NCBI RefSeq assembly: GCF_000981035.1
Contig: NZ_LAYJ01000088.1
Coordinates: forward strand, 95,107-159,106
Direction of reading: 5' to 3'
From: Christensenella hongkongensis
GTDB lineage: Bacteria; Bacillota; Clostridia; Christensenellales; Christensenellaceae
DNA: 64,000 bases
The translations under genes were made by a program, and so were the position numbers. Of this stretch, positions 25,499 through 34,395 are shown one piece after another. Each line of letters starts with the position of its first letter. Position 1 is the stretch's first letter. The notes beneath the pieces are model-generated. The model searched no databases. It was not told the DNA's origin and worked only from the letters and a program-made list of their open reading frames with translations.

Positions 25499-25541
25499 TT
25501 TTCAAAATTTGTTCCATTTTGTACTTTTCCCGCAAAGAAAC

Positions 25542-25570
25542 TTGACAAAATTTTTTCTTTTTGTTATATT
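25542..25570 (+). promoter_or_regulatory. Promoter of the riboswitch-MATE transcript
   Basis: TTGACA (25542-25547) and TATATT (25565-25570), 17-base spacer. Confidence 0.8.
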
Positions 25571-25575
25571 TTGTG

Positions 25576-25671
25576 TTGTTCACTCGGAGGGTGAGTCGTT
25601 CTGAAGAAATGACGAGCTGGATAAGGTGGCAGGCTGAGACGCCTGTACCTTGTCCGGCTCTTTTGTTTTTT
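25576..25671 (+). promoter_or_regulatory. Probable guanidine-IV (mepA-motif) riboswitch with intrinsic terminator
   Basis: Between the promoter and the pump gene the RNA contains CACTCGGAGGGTGAGTCG and a long terminator: a stem of about 20 bases (25614-25633 against 25641-25660, loop about CTGAGAC) followed by TTTTGTTTTTT. The sequence GTCGTTCTGAAGAAATGAC at 25594-25612 can form a competing hairpin that overlaps the terminator's left arm. A short leader of this kind upstream of a MepA-like MATE pump is the known context of the guanidine-IV riboswitch. The class assignment rests on memory of that motif and context. Confidence 0.65.
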
Positions 25672-25683
25672 AAGGAGGATGTT

Positions 25684-27021
25684 ATGAATCTTTTACAGGG
25701 AAACGTAAAAAAGCTCTATTCCAAATACTTCGCGGCTGCTTTTGGCAGCGCGCTCATCAGCTCTGTCTATGGGTTGGTGGATATGGCAATGGTCGGGCAA
25801 TATGCAGGGCCGAGCGGTACGGCTGCGCTTGCCGTAGTCGCGCCGATCTGGAATATCATATATAGCCTCGGGCTGTTGACGGGAATCGGCGGTTCCGTTT
25901 TATTCAGCACCATGCGCGGGCAAAATGAAGACGGAAACGATTATTTCACCACGGCATTTATCGGCACGGTGTTTTTTGCATCAGTCAGTTGGATTGGAAT
26001 CGCTTTTTTCGATAAAGAGCTGCTCATGCTTTTCGGCGCGTCGCAGGAAATTTTACCCATTGCGCAAAGCTATCTGCTGCCGATCAAATTTGCAGTCCCC
26101 CTGTTTGTATTTAACCAGATGCTTGCCGCATTCCTGCGAAACGACGGCAGCCCGGGGCTTGCTACCGCCGCAGTGCTTGCCGGGGGCGTTATCAACGTAT
26201 TCGGGGATTTTTTCTTTGTATTTACCATGAACATGGGCGCAATGGGCGCGGGGCTTGCAACAGCATTATGCGCGTTGATTACCTTTATTATCATGCTATC
26301 CCATTTCTTTTCGAAAAAAAATACGCTGAAGCTTGTAAAGCCGGTACGGTTTTTCCTGCATCTGAAAAAAATTCTCGTTACAGGATTTTCGACCTTTTTT
26401 ATCGACGTGGCGATGGGCATTCTTACCATGCTGTTCAACCGGCAGATCATGACCTATTTTGGCGCGGATGCGCTTGCGGTATATGGCGTCATCGTCAATG
26501 TCGGTACAATCGTCCAATGCTGCGCTTACAGCGTAGGTCAGGCCTCTCAGCCCATCATATCCATGAACTTTGGCGCGAAGCAGTGGGCAAGGATCAGGGA
26601 AACCCTGAAGTATGCGCTGCGGACCGTTTGCTTTTTCAGTATTGTGTGGACTGCCGCAACCCTGCTGTTCCCTGACGGCTTCATTCGCATATTTATGTCT
26701 CCCACAAACGAGGTTCTCGCAATCGCGCCGGCTATTATGCGCAGCTATTGCATATCGTTTTTGCTGTTACCGTTTAATATTTTTTCCACTTATTATTTCC
26801 AGGCGCTGATGAAACCGGGGACGTCCCTGTTTGTTTCAGTTGCACGCGGCCTTGTAATCAGCGGACTGCTGATTTACCTGCTGCCCGTGCTTGCGGGCGC
26901 AGATTCGCTGTGGTTTGCGATGCCGATTACAGAGCTCGTGATTGCAATCGTTGTCGTGTGGCTTATGGTCAAATACACAAAGGAGCTGGAAAAAAATTCG
27001 CTTTACAGCAGTAAGGCCTGA
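25684..27021 (+). CDS. MATE family efflux transporter (MepA-like)
   Basis: The 445-residue protein is a twelve-helix cation-coupled multidrug/organic-cation exporter of the MOP superfamily. The MepA-type features are VYGLVDMAMVGQYAGPSGTAAL near the start and QASQPIISMNFGAKQW in the second half. The ATG at 25684 follows AAGGAGG; the open frame further upstream is the riboswitch RNA. If the leader is a guanidine sensor, guanidinium is a likely substrate. Confidence 0.92.
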   Translation: MNLLQGNVKKLYSKYFAAAFGSALISSVYGLVDMAMVGQYAGPSGTAALAVVAPIWNIIYSLGLLTGIGGSVLFSTMRGQNEDGNDYFTTAFIGTVFFASVSWIGIAFFDKELLMLFGASQEILPIAQSYLLPIKFAVPLFVFNQMLAAFLRNDGSPGLATAAVLAGGVINVFGDFFFVFTMNMGAMGAGLATALCALITFIIMLSHFFSKKNTLKLVKPVRFFLHLKKILVTGFSTFFIDVAMGILTMLFNRQIMTYFGADALAVYGVIVNVGTIVQCCAYSVGQASQPIISMNFGAKQWARIRETLKYALRTVCFFSIVWTAATLLFPDGFIRIFMSPTNEVLAIAPAIMRSYCISFLLLPFNIFSTYYFQALMKPGTSLFVSVARGLVISGLLIYLLPVLAGADSLWFAMPITELVIAIVVVWLMVKYTKELEKNSLYSSKA

Positions 27022-27030
27022 CACTCCCCC

Positions 27031-27058
27031 CGGGAAACGGGGCTCTGTTTTGTCCGGT
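27031..27058 (+). terminator. Possible terminator after the MATE gene
   Basis: CCCCG-GGAAA-CGGGG followed by CTCTGTTTTGT. The stem is short. Confidence 0.5.
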
Positions 27059-27263
27059 ATTTCTTTTGTAACGGTGGCATAACATAATAAAAGCAATGGT
27101 ATAAAACCCGGACATTTTGATCTTGGAAAGGATGTTCTGTGGAATCCGGAGTATAGTGCAGATATAGTGATGTACACTGCATAACGGTTTCCGGCAAAGG
27201 CTGCTTTCGCAACCATTTCATAAAAACAGTAATAATTTCCCAGTAAAATAGTAGAAATTATGT

Positions 27264-27292
27264 TTGACATTCTGTGAAAAGTGTATTATTAT
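27264..27292 (+). promoter_or_regulatory. iscR-nifS-nifU promoter
   Basis: TTGACA (27264-27269) and TATTAT (27287-27292), 17-base spacer. The preceding 27060-27260 stretch is non-coding with nothing else I can name. Confidence 0.75.
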
Positions 27293-27339
27293 ATCAGAGT
27301 AATTTAGTGGGAATTGATTGCAAAGAGGTGCAACAGAAA

Positions 27340-27792
27340 ATGAAATTATCAACAAAAGGAAGATACGGGCTGCGCGCTATGATCGACCTTGCAAAAAACA
27401 GTGAAGCGGAGGCTGTTCCCATCAGCAGCATTGCTGCGCGGCAGGAAATTTCCGAAAGTTATCTGGAGCAGCTCATTGCAAAGCTGAAAAAAGCGGGGCT
27501 TGTGAGCAGCATACGCGGCGCGCAGGGCGGATATATGCTGACAAGGCAGACGGACGATATTTCTGTAGGCGACATCCTTCGGGCATTGGAAGGCGATCTT
27601 AGTCCAATCGATTGCCCGGCTTTGGGAGACGAGGACGGATGCTCAAAATCCGGTTCCTGCGCTTCAAAATATGTTTGGCAACGCCTGAATGACGGTATTA
27701 ACGAAATTGTAGACGAGATTAAGCTGAGTACGCTGATCGAACAGGAAAACGGGGCCTGCGCCCCATGCAGCGGCGCTCACGCGACAAAATAA
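27340..27792 (+). CDS. Rrf2 family regulator, IscR-like
   Basis: The 150-residue protein begins MKLSTKGRYGLRAMIDLA, the hallmark of the Rrf2 family, with winged helix through about residue 70 (RGAQGGYMLTR wing). Three cysteines lie in the cluster-binding position (Cys92, 101, 107) and two more at the end (Cys140, 143). IscR senses [2Fe-2S] supply. It heads an operon with a cysteine desulfurase and a scaffold protein, so it very likely autoregulates iron-sulfur assembly. AGAGG precedes the ATG at 27340; an upstream in-frame ATG at 27274 overlaps the promoter. Confidence 0.9.
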   Translation: MKLSTKGRYGLRAMIDLAKNSEAEAVPISSIAARQEISESYLEQLIAKLKKAGLVSSIRGAQGGYMLTRQTDDISVGDILRALEGDLSPIDCPALGDEDGCSKSGSCASKYVWQRLNDGINEIVDEIKLSTLIEQENGACAPCSGAHATK

Positions 27793-27817
27793 GATTTGAC
27801 AGAGGAGTATGGCGGAT

Positions 27818-28996
27818 ATGGGAAAATTTATTTATCTTGACAACGCGGCAACAACGGCAACACGCCCGGAGGTGGTGGAAGCAATGCTTCCGTATTTTAC
27901 GGAAAAATACGGAAACCCGTCCAGCATTTACGAGTTTGCAGCTGAAAACAAGGATGTAATCGATACGGCGCGTGCGACGATAGCCGATACGCTTGGCGCA
28001 AAACCAAATGAAATTTATTTTACAGCGGGCGGCACGGAGTCAGACAACTGGGCAATCAAGGAAACAGCGGAAGCGTACAAGAATAAGGGCAACCATATCA
28101 TCACTTCCAAAATAGAGCACCATGCGGTTTTGCATACGTGCGAATACCTTGAAAAGCATGGATATGAGGTCACCTATCTCGATGTGGATGAGAATGGATT
28201 TATCAGCCTTGACGAGCTTGAGGCCGCCATCCGCCCTGAAACCATCCTTATTTCCATCATGTATGCGAATAATGAGATCGGAACCATAGAGCCGGTAAAG
28301 GAAATCGGCGAGCTCGCCAAAAAGCACGGCATATTGTTCCATACAGATGCGGTGCAGGCGTATTGCCAGGTGCCGATCAACGTGGACGAATGCCACATCG
28401 ATATGCTCAGCGCAAGCGGGCATAAGCTGAACGGGCCAAAGGGCATTGGGTTCCTTTACATCAGGAACGGTGTGAAAATCAAATCGTTTATCCACGGCGG
28501 AGCACAGGAACGCGGCAAGCGCGCAGGTACGGAAAACGTACCGGGTATCGTGGGCTTTGCAAAGGCGGTCGAGATTGAAGCCGCTACCATGAAGGAGCGG
28601 ACTGAAAAGGAGATCGCGCTGCGCGACCACCTCATAGACCGCGTGCTGAATGAAATCGAATACGTACGGCTCAACGGAGACAGGCAAAAGCGCCTGCCCA
28701 ACAACGCCAATTTCTGTTTCCGGTTTATCGAAGGCGAATCGTTGCTTTTGATGCTTGATATGAACGGCATCTGCGGTTCGAGCGGATCGGCGTGTACGTC
28801 AGGATCGCTTGATCCGTCCCATGTGCTTCTGGCCATCGGCCTGCCGCACGAAATCGCACACGGATCGTTGCGGCTGACGCTGGGTGAAAATAACACAATG
28901 GAAGAAATGGATTATGTTGTGGACACACTGAAAACTGTGGTACAGCAAATCAGGAATATGTCGCCGCTTTACGACGACTTTATGAAGTCAAACTAA
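27818..28996 (+). CDS. nifS: Cysteine desulfurase (NifS/IscS class)
   Basis: This PLP enzyme supplies sulfur for iron-sulfur clusters by converting cysteine to alanine and enzyme persulfide. Counting from the ATG at 27818 the 392-residue protein has YLDNAATT at the N-terminus, the PLP lysine in SASGHKLNGPKG (about 203) and the active cysteine in GSSGSACTSGS (about 326), the short loop of group I desulfurases. An ATG nine bases earlier (27809) is possible but too near the GAGGAG site. It lies between the Rrf2 and scaffold genes. Confidence 0.95.
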   Translation: MGKFIYLDNAATTATRPEVVEAMLPYFTEKYGNPSSIYEFAAENKDVIDTARATIADTLGAKPNEIYFTAGGTESDNWAIKETAEAYKNKGNHIITSKIEHHAVLHTCEYLEKHGYEVTYLDVDENGFISLDELEAAIRPETILISIMYANNEIGTIEPVKEIGELAKKHGILFHTDAVQAYCQVPINVDECHIDMLSASGHKLNGPKGIGFLYIRNGVKIKSFIHGGAQERGKRAGTENVPGIVGFAKAVEIEAATMKERTEKEIALRDHLIDRVLNEIEYVRLNGDRQKRLPNNANFCFRFIEGESLLLMLDMNGICGSSGSACTSGSLDPSHVLLAIGLPHEIAHGSLRLTLGENNTMEEMDYVVDTLKTVVQQIRNMSPLYDDFMKSN

Positions 28997-29014
28997 CGAA
29001 AGGATGAATCGATT

Positions 29015-29428
29015 ATGTATAGTGAAAAAGTTTTAGATCATTTCCAGCATCCGAGAAATATGGGAGAGCTTGAACACGCGAGCGGCGTCGGAACAGTCGG
29101 CAACGCAAAATGCGGGGATATTATGAGGATTTTCCTGGACGTTGACGACGACGGAATTATCCGCGACGTTAAGTTCAAGACCTTTGGCTGCGGCGCTGCG
29201 GTGGCTACCAGCAGTATGGCGACCGAAATGATCAAAGGAAAAACCGTACAGGAAGCCCTGCAGGTTACCAATAAAGCTGTAATGGAGGCGCTCGACGGCC
29301 TGCCGGCAGTCAAGGTGCATTGCTCCGTACTTGCAGAGGAGGCAATTCAGGCTGCATTATGGGATTATGCTGAAAAGCACAATATCAAAATCGAAGGCCT
29401 GAAAAAGCCCGAAAATACCGAGGAATAA
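29015..29428 (+). CDS. nifU: Iron-sulfur scaffold protein, NifU N-terminal/IscU-like
   Basis: The 137-residue scaffold receives sulfur from the desulfurase and builds clusters. It has the three ligand cysteines: Cys33 in NAKCGD (with Asp35), Cys59 in TFGCGAAVATSS and Cys103 in VHCSVLAEEAI. The long NifU C-terminal domain is missing, as usual in clostridia. It is the last gene of the operon, ending at a terminator. Confidence 0.95.
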   Translation: MYSEKVLDHFQHPRNMGELEHASGVGTVGNAKCGDIMRIFLDVDDDGIIRDVKFKTFGCGAAVATSSMATEMIKGKTVQEALQVTNKAVMEALDGLPAVKVHCSVLAEEAIQAALWDYAEKHNIKIEGLKKPENTEE

Positions 29429-29434
29429 AAATAG

Positions 29435-29470
29435 AAATAGCGTTTCCGGTTTTGGAAACGCTATTTTTTT
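29435..29470 (+). terminator. Terminator of the iron-sulfur operon
   Basis: AAATAGCGTTTCC/GGAAACGCTATTT, six-base loop, T7 tail. Usable in both directions. Confidence 0.9.
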
Positions 29471-29478
29471 GTTTTCCT

Positions 29479-29982
29479 TCAGTCGTCCTCACGTTCCATG
29501 ATAAACACATCCCTGTACGCCTCGCATTTGAGCATGCCGTTGGGCTGTAGCGTCAGCACAGAGAAATAATCCTTGGGGATATTCCCGCTCGTGGAAACCT
29601 CGCCCACCATCATATGCGCCGTGCCGTCTTCCTGTAACTGCACAGGGTAGACCGCTTCCGGTTCATTGTTCTCAAAGCTTGCCTCATTGGGATAGCTGTA
29701 CGCCTTGTCCCCGTCTACCACAAGGTACCATTCCTCGGAATCACTGAGCTCGCGTTCCTCCGTGCGGTCGGCTTTCCATATCCCATCCATTTTGGACGCG
29801 CTGGACGCCTCTTGTGAGGTTGCCGGTTGCTGTGACGTCTCCGGCTGCTGTGAGGGCTGAGCCGTACTCGCCGTTTCCGCGGGAGAGGGCTGCACGCTTG
29901 CCGTTTCCGGCGCCGCCATGCACGACATCAGAAGCAACGCCGCCATCCCTACGGCCAAAACCATAATGACAGTCTTTTTCAT
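29479..29982 (-). CDS. Putative lipoprotein
   Basis: The 167-residue protein has a lipoprotein signal (MKKTVIMVLAVGMAALLLMSC, lipobox LMSC), a Ser/Thr/Gln/Pro-rich linker of about 45 residues, and a small globular domain beginning MDGIWKADRTEERELSDSEEWYLVVDGD. The core looks like a small beta domain; I know no family. It is convergent with the iron-sulfur operon. Confidence 0.75.
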   Translation of the reverse strand: MKKTVIMVLAVGMAALLLMSCMAAPETASVQPSPAETASTAQPSQQPETSQQPATSQEASSASKMDGIWKADRTEERELSDSEEWYLVVDGDKAYSYPNEASFENNEPEAVYPVQLQEDGTAHMMVGEVSTSGNIPKDYFSVLTLQPNGMLKCEAYRDVFIMEREDD

Positions 29983-30187
29983 AATTATTTCGCGGCAATT
30001 TTCCTTTTATGCCGCTCCAACCACCTTTCCTCTTATTTATCTCATTATATTAAAATAATAAAGGCCCTGCAAGAACCGCAAACATATTTTGCTTTTTCTG
30101 TACGCCATGGCCTTAAAATTTACCGAACTTTCAATTTTTATAATATGTGGTATAATAAATAGGCATCAAAAAAGATTGGGGTATCTT

Positions 30188-31810
30188 ATGTCCAATACTA
30201 CGAAAAGTTTGATCAAAAGCACAATGATCCTCGGCGTTGCCGGCGTCATTGTCAAAATAATCGGAGCGTTTTTCAGGATCGCCCTTACAAACCTCATCCA
30301 CTTCGAGGGAATGAGCTACTACCAGCAGGCATTTCCTGTTTATTCCGCGCTCCTGATCATCTCCACGGTCGGCCTGCCGATTGCAATCTCAAAGCTTGTT
30401 TCCGAACGGGTGACCGTTAACGACTACCGGGGCGCTTACGCCGTATTCCGTACGGCGCGTACCTTCCTGTTCTTTGTCGGCCTTGCGACGTCCATCCTCA
30501 TGTTCTGTTTTGCGGGGCAGATCGCTGCGCTGCAAAAGCTGCCTGACGCAAGCTATTCGCTCATGGCAATCGCGCCGTCGCTTTTCTTCGTTTCGGTCAT
30601 GTCGGCATACCGCGGGTATTTCCAGGGCTTGCAAAACATGAAGCCCACCGCCTTCTCACAGATTATCGAGCAGCTTGTAAAGGTCGCTATGGGCCTTGCG
30701 CTTGCTTACTTCTTCCTGAAATGGACAGGCAGGCTGGAATTCGGTGCAATGGGTGCGCTGATCGGCATCACAATTTCCGAGGTAAGCGCTCTTTTGTATG
30801 TCATGGGAGCCTTTGGAAAACAAAAACGCCGGATGACGCTTGAAATAGCTTCCGCTTATAAATCAAAGCTCATGTGGTCGGAGGTTAAACCCCTCCTTGG
30901 AAAAATACTCGTAATTGCGCTACCCGTTACGGTTGCGGGCCTTGTCATGCCCATCATTACCTTTGTGGACTCGGTTATCATCCCGCGCAGCCTGTTTGCG
31001 CTCGGCTATGATACGCAGACTGTCCGCAGTATGTACGGCGCGCTCACCGGCGGCGTGCTTACCCTGATCAACCTAGCGGCCATCGTATCGCAGGCCCTGC
31101 AAATGAGCGTCGTTCCGGCAATCTCAGAGGCCCTTAAATTAGGCGACAACGCGCGCGTCAGGGGCAACGTGCTGCATGGAATTAAATTTGCATTCCTCGA
31201 AGGGATTCCCGTTATGGTTGCCTTCTTTGTGTTTGCGTCGCCTTTGCTGCGCTTTTTGTATCCCAGCGCCAGTGCGGATGAGCTCGCCCTTTCAACAGGC
31301 CTATTGATGACAATGTGCTCTGTTACCGTGTTCCTGCCCTTTATGCAGACCATGACAGGCATTTTGCAGGGCATCGGAAAGCAAAACCTGCCGCCGATCT
31401 CCCTTGCGGTAGGCGCAGGCGTCAAGGTTGCGCTCAGCCTGTTTTTAATGAGTATTCCGCAGATCAATATTTATGGCGCGGTTATCGGTACCGTGGTGTG
31501 CTACATTATCGCTGCCTGCATGAACTATTATTTTGTACGCAAATATACCGGGGTACGTATGAACTTCCCGGAGCATATTTTAAAACCGGTCGCAGCGACC
31601 GCCGTCATGGCAGCGATCGCTTATCTGGTCTATACGCTCATCGCTCCCTTCTCCAATGCGGTCGCGGTGATTGCCTGCGCGGTGGTTGGGCTGATCATTT
31701 ACGTATTTATGCTGATTCTTGTCAAGGCCGTTACCGAGCGTGAGCTATTGCAGATTCGCGGCGGGAAAAAACTTGTGCAGTTGCTCAAAAAAGTCCATGT
31801 ATGGAAATAA
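30188..31810 (+). CDS. SpoVB/YtgP-type polysaccharide (lipid II) flippase
   Basis: The 540-residue protein has about fourteen membrane helices of the MOP superfamily polysaccharide branch. It starts MSNTTKSLIKSTMILGVAGVIVKIIGAFFRIALTNLI, the pattern of Bacillus SpoVB and YtgP (Amj/MurJ-related). These move lipid-linked peptidoglycan or spore-cortex precursors across the membrane. A separate MurJ is encoded at 60478-62016, so this copy may serve sporulation. A frame extends 99 bases upstream but has no ribosome site. Confidence 0.88.
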   Translation: MSNTTKSLIKSTMILGVAGVIVKIIGAFFRIALTNLIHFEGMSYYQQAFPVYSALLIISTVGLPIAISKLVSERVTVNDYRGAYAVFRTARTFLFFVGLATSILMFCFAGQIAALQKLPDASYSLMAIAPSLFFVSVMSAYRGYFQGLQNMKPTAFSQIIEQLVKVAMGLALAYFFLKWTGRLEFGAMGALIGITISEVSALLYVMGAFGKQKRRMTLEIASAYKSKLMWSEVKPLLGKILVIALPVTVAGLVMPIITFVDSVIIPRSLFALGYDTQTVRSMYGALTGGVLTLINLAAIVSQALQMSVVPAISEALKLGDNARVRGNVLHGIKFAFLEGIPVMVAFFVFASPLLRFLYPSASADELALSTGLLMTMCSVTVFLPFMQTMTGILQGIGKQNLPPISLAVGAGVKVALSLFLMSIPQINIYGAVIGTVVCYIIAACMNYYFVRKYTGVRMNFPEHILKPVAATAVMAAIAYLVYTLIAPFSNAVAVIACAVVGLIIYVFMLILVKAVTERELLQIRGGKKLVQLLKKVHVWK

Positions 31811-31823
31811 CAGGCAGATTCAA

Positions 31824-31847
31824 AACCGCCCAAAAGGCGGTTTTTTT
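31824..31847 (+). terminator. Terminator of the flippase gene
   Basis: AACCGCC-CAAAA-GGCGGTT with T7. Confidence 0.85.
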
Positions 31848-31853
31848 ATTGCA

Positions 31854-31877
31854 ACAAAAAACGGGGCAAACGCCCCG
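31854..31877 (-). terminator. Terminator of the sugar-operon/DeoR transcript
   Basis: CGGGGC-GTTT-GCCCCG read on the minus strand, followed by T6. Confidence 0.8.
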
Positions 31878-31891
31878 CTGTATCACTTTTC

Positions 31892-32653
31892 CTATACGAC
31901 CTTTACCTCTACGCCAAGCTCCCGCAATTTTTTTACCTTGTCTTCCGGCGTGCCGGTGTCTGTAATAACCACATCAATATCTTCAAACCCAACTGCAAGG
32001 CACATCGCGCTTTCATTGAATTTACTGTGATCGGCAAGCAGTACCACTTTTTTTGTGTTCCTGACCATCGCGTTTTTGATTTCAATAAGCGGCAGGCTGG
32101 TCTCGTAGATCCCTCCGGGGAGCGAAATCGATTTGGTAGAAATGATCGCAAGATCTGTGTGGAATTTGGAGGCCGATTCGATTGCAAGGTTATTGACCGC
32201 CGAGTAGGAGGAATGATGGATTTCTCCCGCCAGTATAATGACCGTAATATTGGGCTTGCCCGCAAGCTCAACCGCCGTTTGCAGGCTGTTTGTGATAGCC
32301 GTAAACGCAAGGTTTGCCGGAATGATTTTTGTCAGGTAGAGCGGCGTTGTTCCCGCGTCAAAAAACACGCTGCTGCCCGGCTCGATCATTTTCAGCGCTT
32401 CTGCGGCAATCCTGCGCTTTTCCTCGGTATTTTGTACCACGCGCCGGTTGAAGCTGGGCTGCAGGTCGTCGTTACGCTGTAACACCACGCCGCCATGAAC
32501 TTTTCTCACCAGAGACTGCTGCTCCAGTTCTTCGATATCCCTGTGCACCGTCATCATGGAACACTGCAGCAATTCTGCCAGAGCTGAAATCTGCATGGCG
32601 TCCTGCTGCTCCAGGAGCTTCAATATCTCGTTATGCCTCTGTACCTTAATCAT
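31892..32653 (-). CDS. DeoR/GlpR family transcriptional regulator
   Basis: The 253-residue protein has the DeoR helix-turn-helix (QRHNEILKLLEQQDAMQISALAELLQCSMMTVHRDIEELEQQSLVRKVHGG) and the C-terminal sugar-phosphate sensing domain with FFDAGTT and the D-H-S-K-F motif (LLADHSKFNESAM). It is the last gene of the long sugar operon, 76 bases after the isomerase. It probably represses the operon until a pathway intermediate binds. The ATG at 32653 has only a weak site; the open frame continuing upstream is in the gap. Confidence 0.9.
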   Translation of the reverse strand: MIKVQRHNEILKLLEQQDAMQISALAELLQCSMMTVHRDIEELEQQSLVRKVHGGVVLQRNDDLQPSFNRRVVQNTEEKRRIAAEALKMIEPGSSVFFDAGTTPLYLTKIIPANLAFTAITNSLQTAVELAGKPNITVIILAGEIHHSSYSAVNNLAIESASKFHTDLAIISTKSISLPGGIYETSLPLIEIKNAMVRNTKKVVLLADHSKFNESAMCLAVGFEDIDVVITDTGTPEDKVKKLRELGVEVKVV

Positions 32654-32729
32654 GTGATTACCCGTTCTTTTCTGTGTTATATTGTTATTATAGGAAAAAG
32701 CAGTCCCAATATCAATACTTTGCATCACA

Positions 32730-33404
32730 TTATTTCGCATCCGGATATTCGCTGAACAAAAGATGCAGGGGCATTTCATCTTCCTCGATCTTAGGGAAAC
32801 GGGCGGGCGCGTCCAAAAAATGATTGTCCGTATTATCGTCGTTCACTCTTGAAACCTCCATAATAAGCGCAGTTCCCCCTTCCGCCCAAAACGTATGGTA
32901 TTGATACGGCGGAAGTGTGATTCCTTCGCCCGGTTTCAGGCGCAGCACAGTACCTGCCGGCACCTGGAACCGTTTGCCGTCCACATATGCCGTGACGGGC
33001 GTATCCGCAAGTTTTCTTTCAGGCGTTGCGTGATACAGTTTGATCATGAGGTCTGCGCCGCCGCGGTTGATAATATCCTCCATCTTGAAAAAGTGGAAGT
33101 GCATGGGCGTAACCTGCCCATCCTGCACGATCAGGCATTTTTCCGCATATGTTTTAAAATAATCCGGATTTCCATCGATTCCGTTGCGCAGCGTAATCAC
33201 AAGAAGGCCCGTTTTATCAAAATCACCCGTGCCAAAATCCGTGATATCCCAGCCAAGCATACAATCGCGTATCTCGTCGTATTCGTGCCCCTTTTCCTTC
33301 CATTCGTCCGGGGACCACAACACAAAAGGCGGCACAACAAAATTCATCCGCTCCAAAAACGCTTTACCCTCCCTGATTTTCCGGTTGATTTCCGAACGCT
33401 TCAT
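32730..33404 (-). CDS. D-lyxose ketol-isomerase family protein (cupin, DUF1498)
   Basis: Members interconvert D-lyxose/D-xylulose and D-mannose/D-fructose using a divalent metal in a cupin barrel. The 224-residue protein has the metal set His102 and His104 (PMHFHFFKMEDI), Glu109 and His170 (YQYHTFWAEGG). ACGGAGGAAA defines the ATG at 33404; the frame extends 270 bases further upstream only as a shadow of the kinase gene. The gap to the PfkB kinase is about 20 bases. The true sugar could be a pentose, hexose or modified hexose. Confidence 0.9.
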   Translation of the reverse strand: MKRSEINRKIREGKAFLERMNFVVPPFVLWSPDEWKEKGHEYDEIRDCMLGWDITDFGTGDFDKTGLLVITLRNGIDGNPDYFKTYAEKCLIVQDGQVTPMHFHFFKMEDIINRGGADLMIKLYHATPERKLADTPVTAYVDGKRFQVPAGTVLRLKPGEGITLPPYQYHTFWAEGGTALIMEVSRVNDDNTDNHFLDAPARFPKIEEDEMPLHLLFSEYPDAK

Positions 33405-33424
33405 TGTTTTTCCTCCGTAAATCC

Positions 33425-34363
33425 TCACCCGTCCTGCCGGGCGTATTCCTGTGTTTCCGCAAAGCTGCGTATACCTGTTGTGGTTCCGACCTGTGTGACG
33501 CACATCGCTCCCGCCGCATTGCCGACGACTGCCGCCGCATCTACGGAAAGGCCGTTTACAAGCCCCGCCAAAAATCCCGCGCACCATGCGTCTCCCGCGC
33601 CTGCCGTATCTACGGCCTTTGCCGGGAAAATACCAAAGTAACGTCCCTCTTCTCCCTGCGGCTGCACATAGCAACCCCTGCTGCCAGGCTTTATCACCAC
33701 GTTTTTCACACCGAGCGCGCGGAACGCTTCGGCAAGCCTCCCCGGCTCGCGCGTGCCAATCATCTGTTCCGCCTCTTCCACACTGGGCATAAACCAGTCA
33801 AGGTGCGCGAGCATCGGACGAATCAGCGAAAGCCACCGTCCCCGTGCGTCCCATGCGGTGTCCATTGCCGTTACGACTCCGCTTTCCTGCGCGATCTTCA
33901 AAAGCCGCGCCGCAGCTTCGCCGTCAAACGCGGGCATCAGGAACACCCCGCCGATAAACAGGTAGCGCGCATCCAGCACCTGCTTTATATCGATATCATC
34001 AAAACACAACGATTGGTTTGTCCCAAGGCAATGCAATATGGTGCGCTCGCCATCTGCGCCGATCGTTACGACCGACGCAGAGGTCATGGCGCCCTTTTCC
34101 AGCAAAAGCCCGTCGGTGTTCACACCGCTTATACGCAATGTTTCTTTCATGAATGCGCCAAACCCATCGCCGCCCACCTTGCCTGCAAGCGAGGTTTTAA
34201 CGCCAAGCTTTGCGAGTCCGATTGCCGTATTCATCGTACAGCCGCCTGTGTATTGATGGATGGAATCCACCAGTTGAAGCTTTCCTTTTTCCGGAAGCGT
34301 ATCCACCGGCTTCACAAGGATATCCGTGCACATATGTCCTACGCAGCAAACGTCAAATTTCAT
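33425..34363 (-). CDS. PfkB (ribokinase) family sugar kinase
   Basis: The 312-residue kinase has the N-terminal GG motif (YTGGCTMNTAIGLAKLG) and the C-terminal signature VDTAGAGDAWCAGFLAGL with catalytic Asp in GAGD. Length is normal. GGGGAGGTG precedes the ATG. Placed between the lipoamide dehydrogenase and the isomerase, it is most simply the kinase acting on the isomerase's ketose product, giving a ketose phosphate for the aldolase. Confidence 0.92.
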   Translation of the reverse strand: MKFDVCCVGHMCTDILVKPVDTLPEKGKLQLVDSIHQYTGGCTMNTAIGLAKLGVKTSLAGKVGGDGFGAFMKETLRISGVNTDGLLLEKGAMTSASVVTIGADGERTILHCLGTNQSLCFDDIDIKQVLDARYLFIGGVFLMPAFDGEAAARLLKIAQESGVVTAMDTAWDARGRWLSLIRPMLAHLDWFMPSVEEAEQMIGTREPGRLAEAFRALGVKNVVIKPGSRGCYVQPQGEEGRYFGIFPAKAVDTAGAGDAWCAGFLAGLVNGLSVDAAAVVGNAAGAMCVTQVGTTTGIRSFAETQEYARQDG

Positions 34364-34395
34364 AGCCAGTTCACCTCCCCGCTGTTTTTTGTACT

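Noticed and set aside
25630-25642. CTGAGA as part of a TPP riboswitch
   Set aside because: The bases fall in the loop of the terminator hairpin and the other TPP-conserved elements are missing; the downstream gene is a drug/cation pump.
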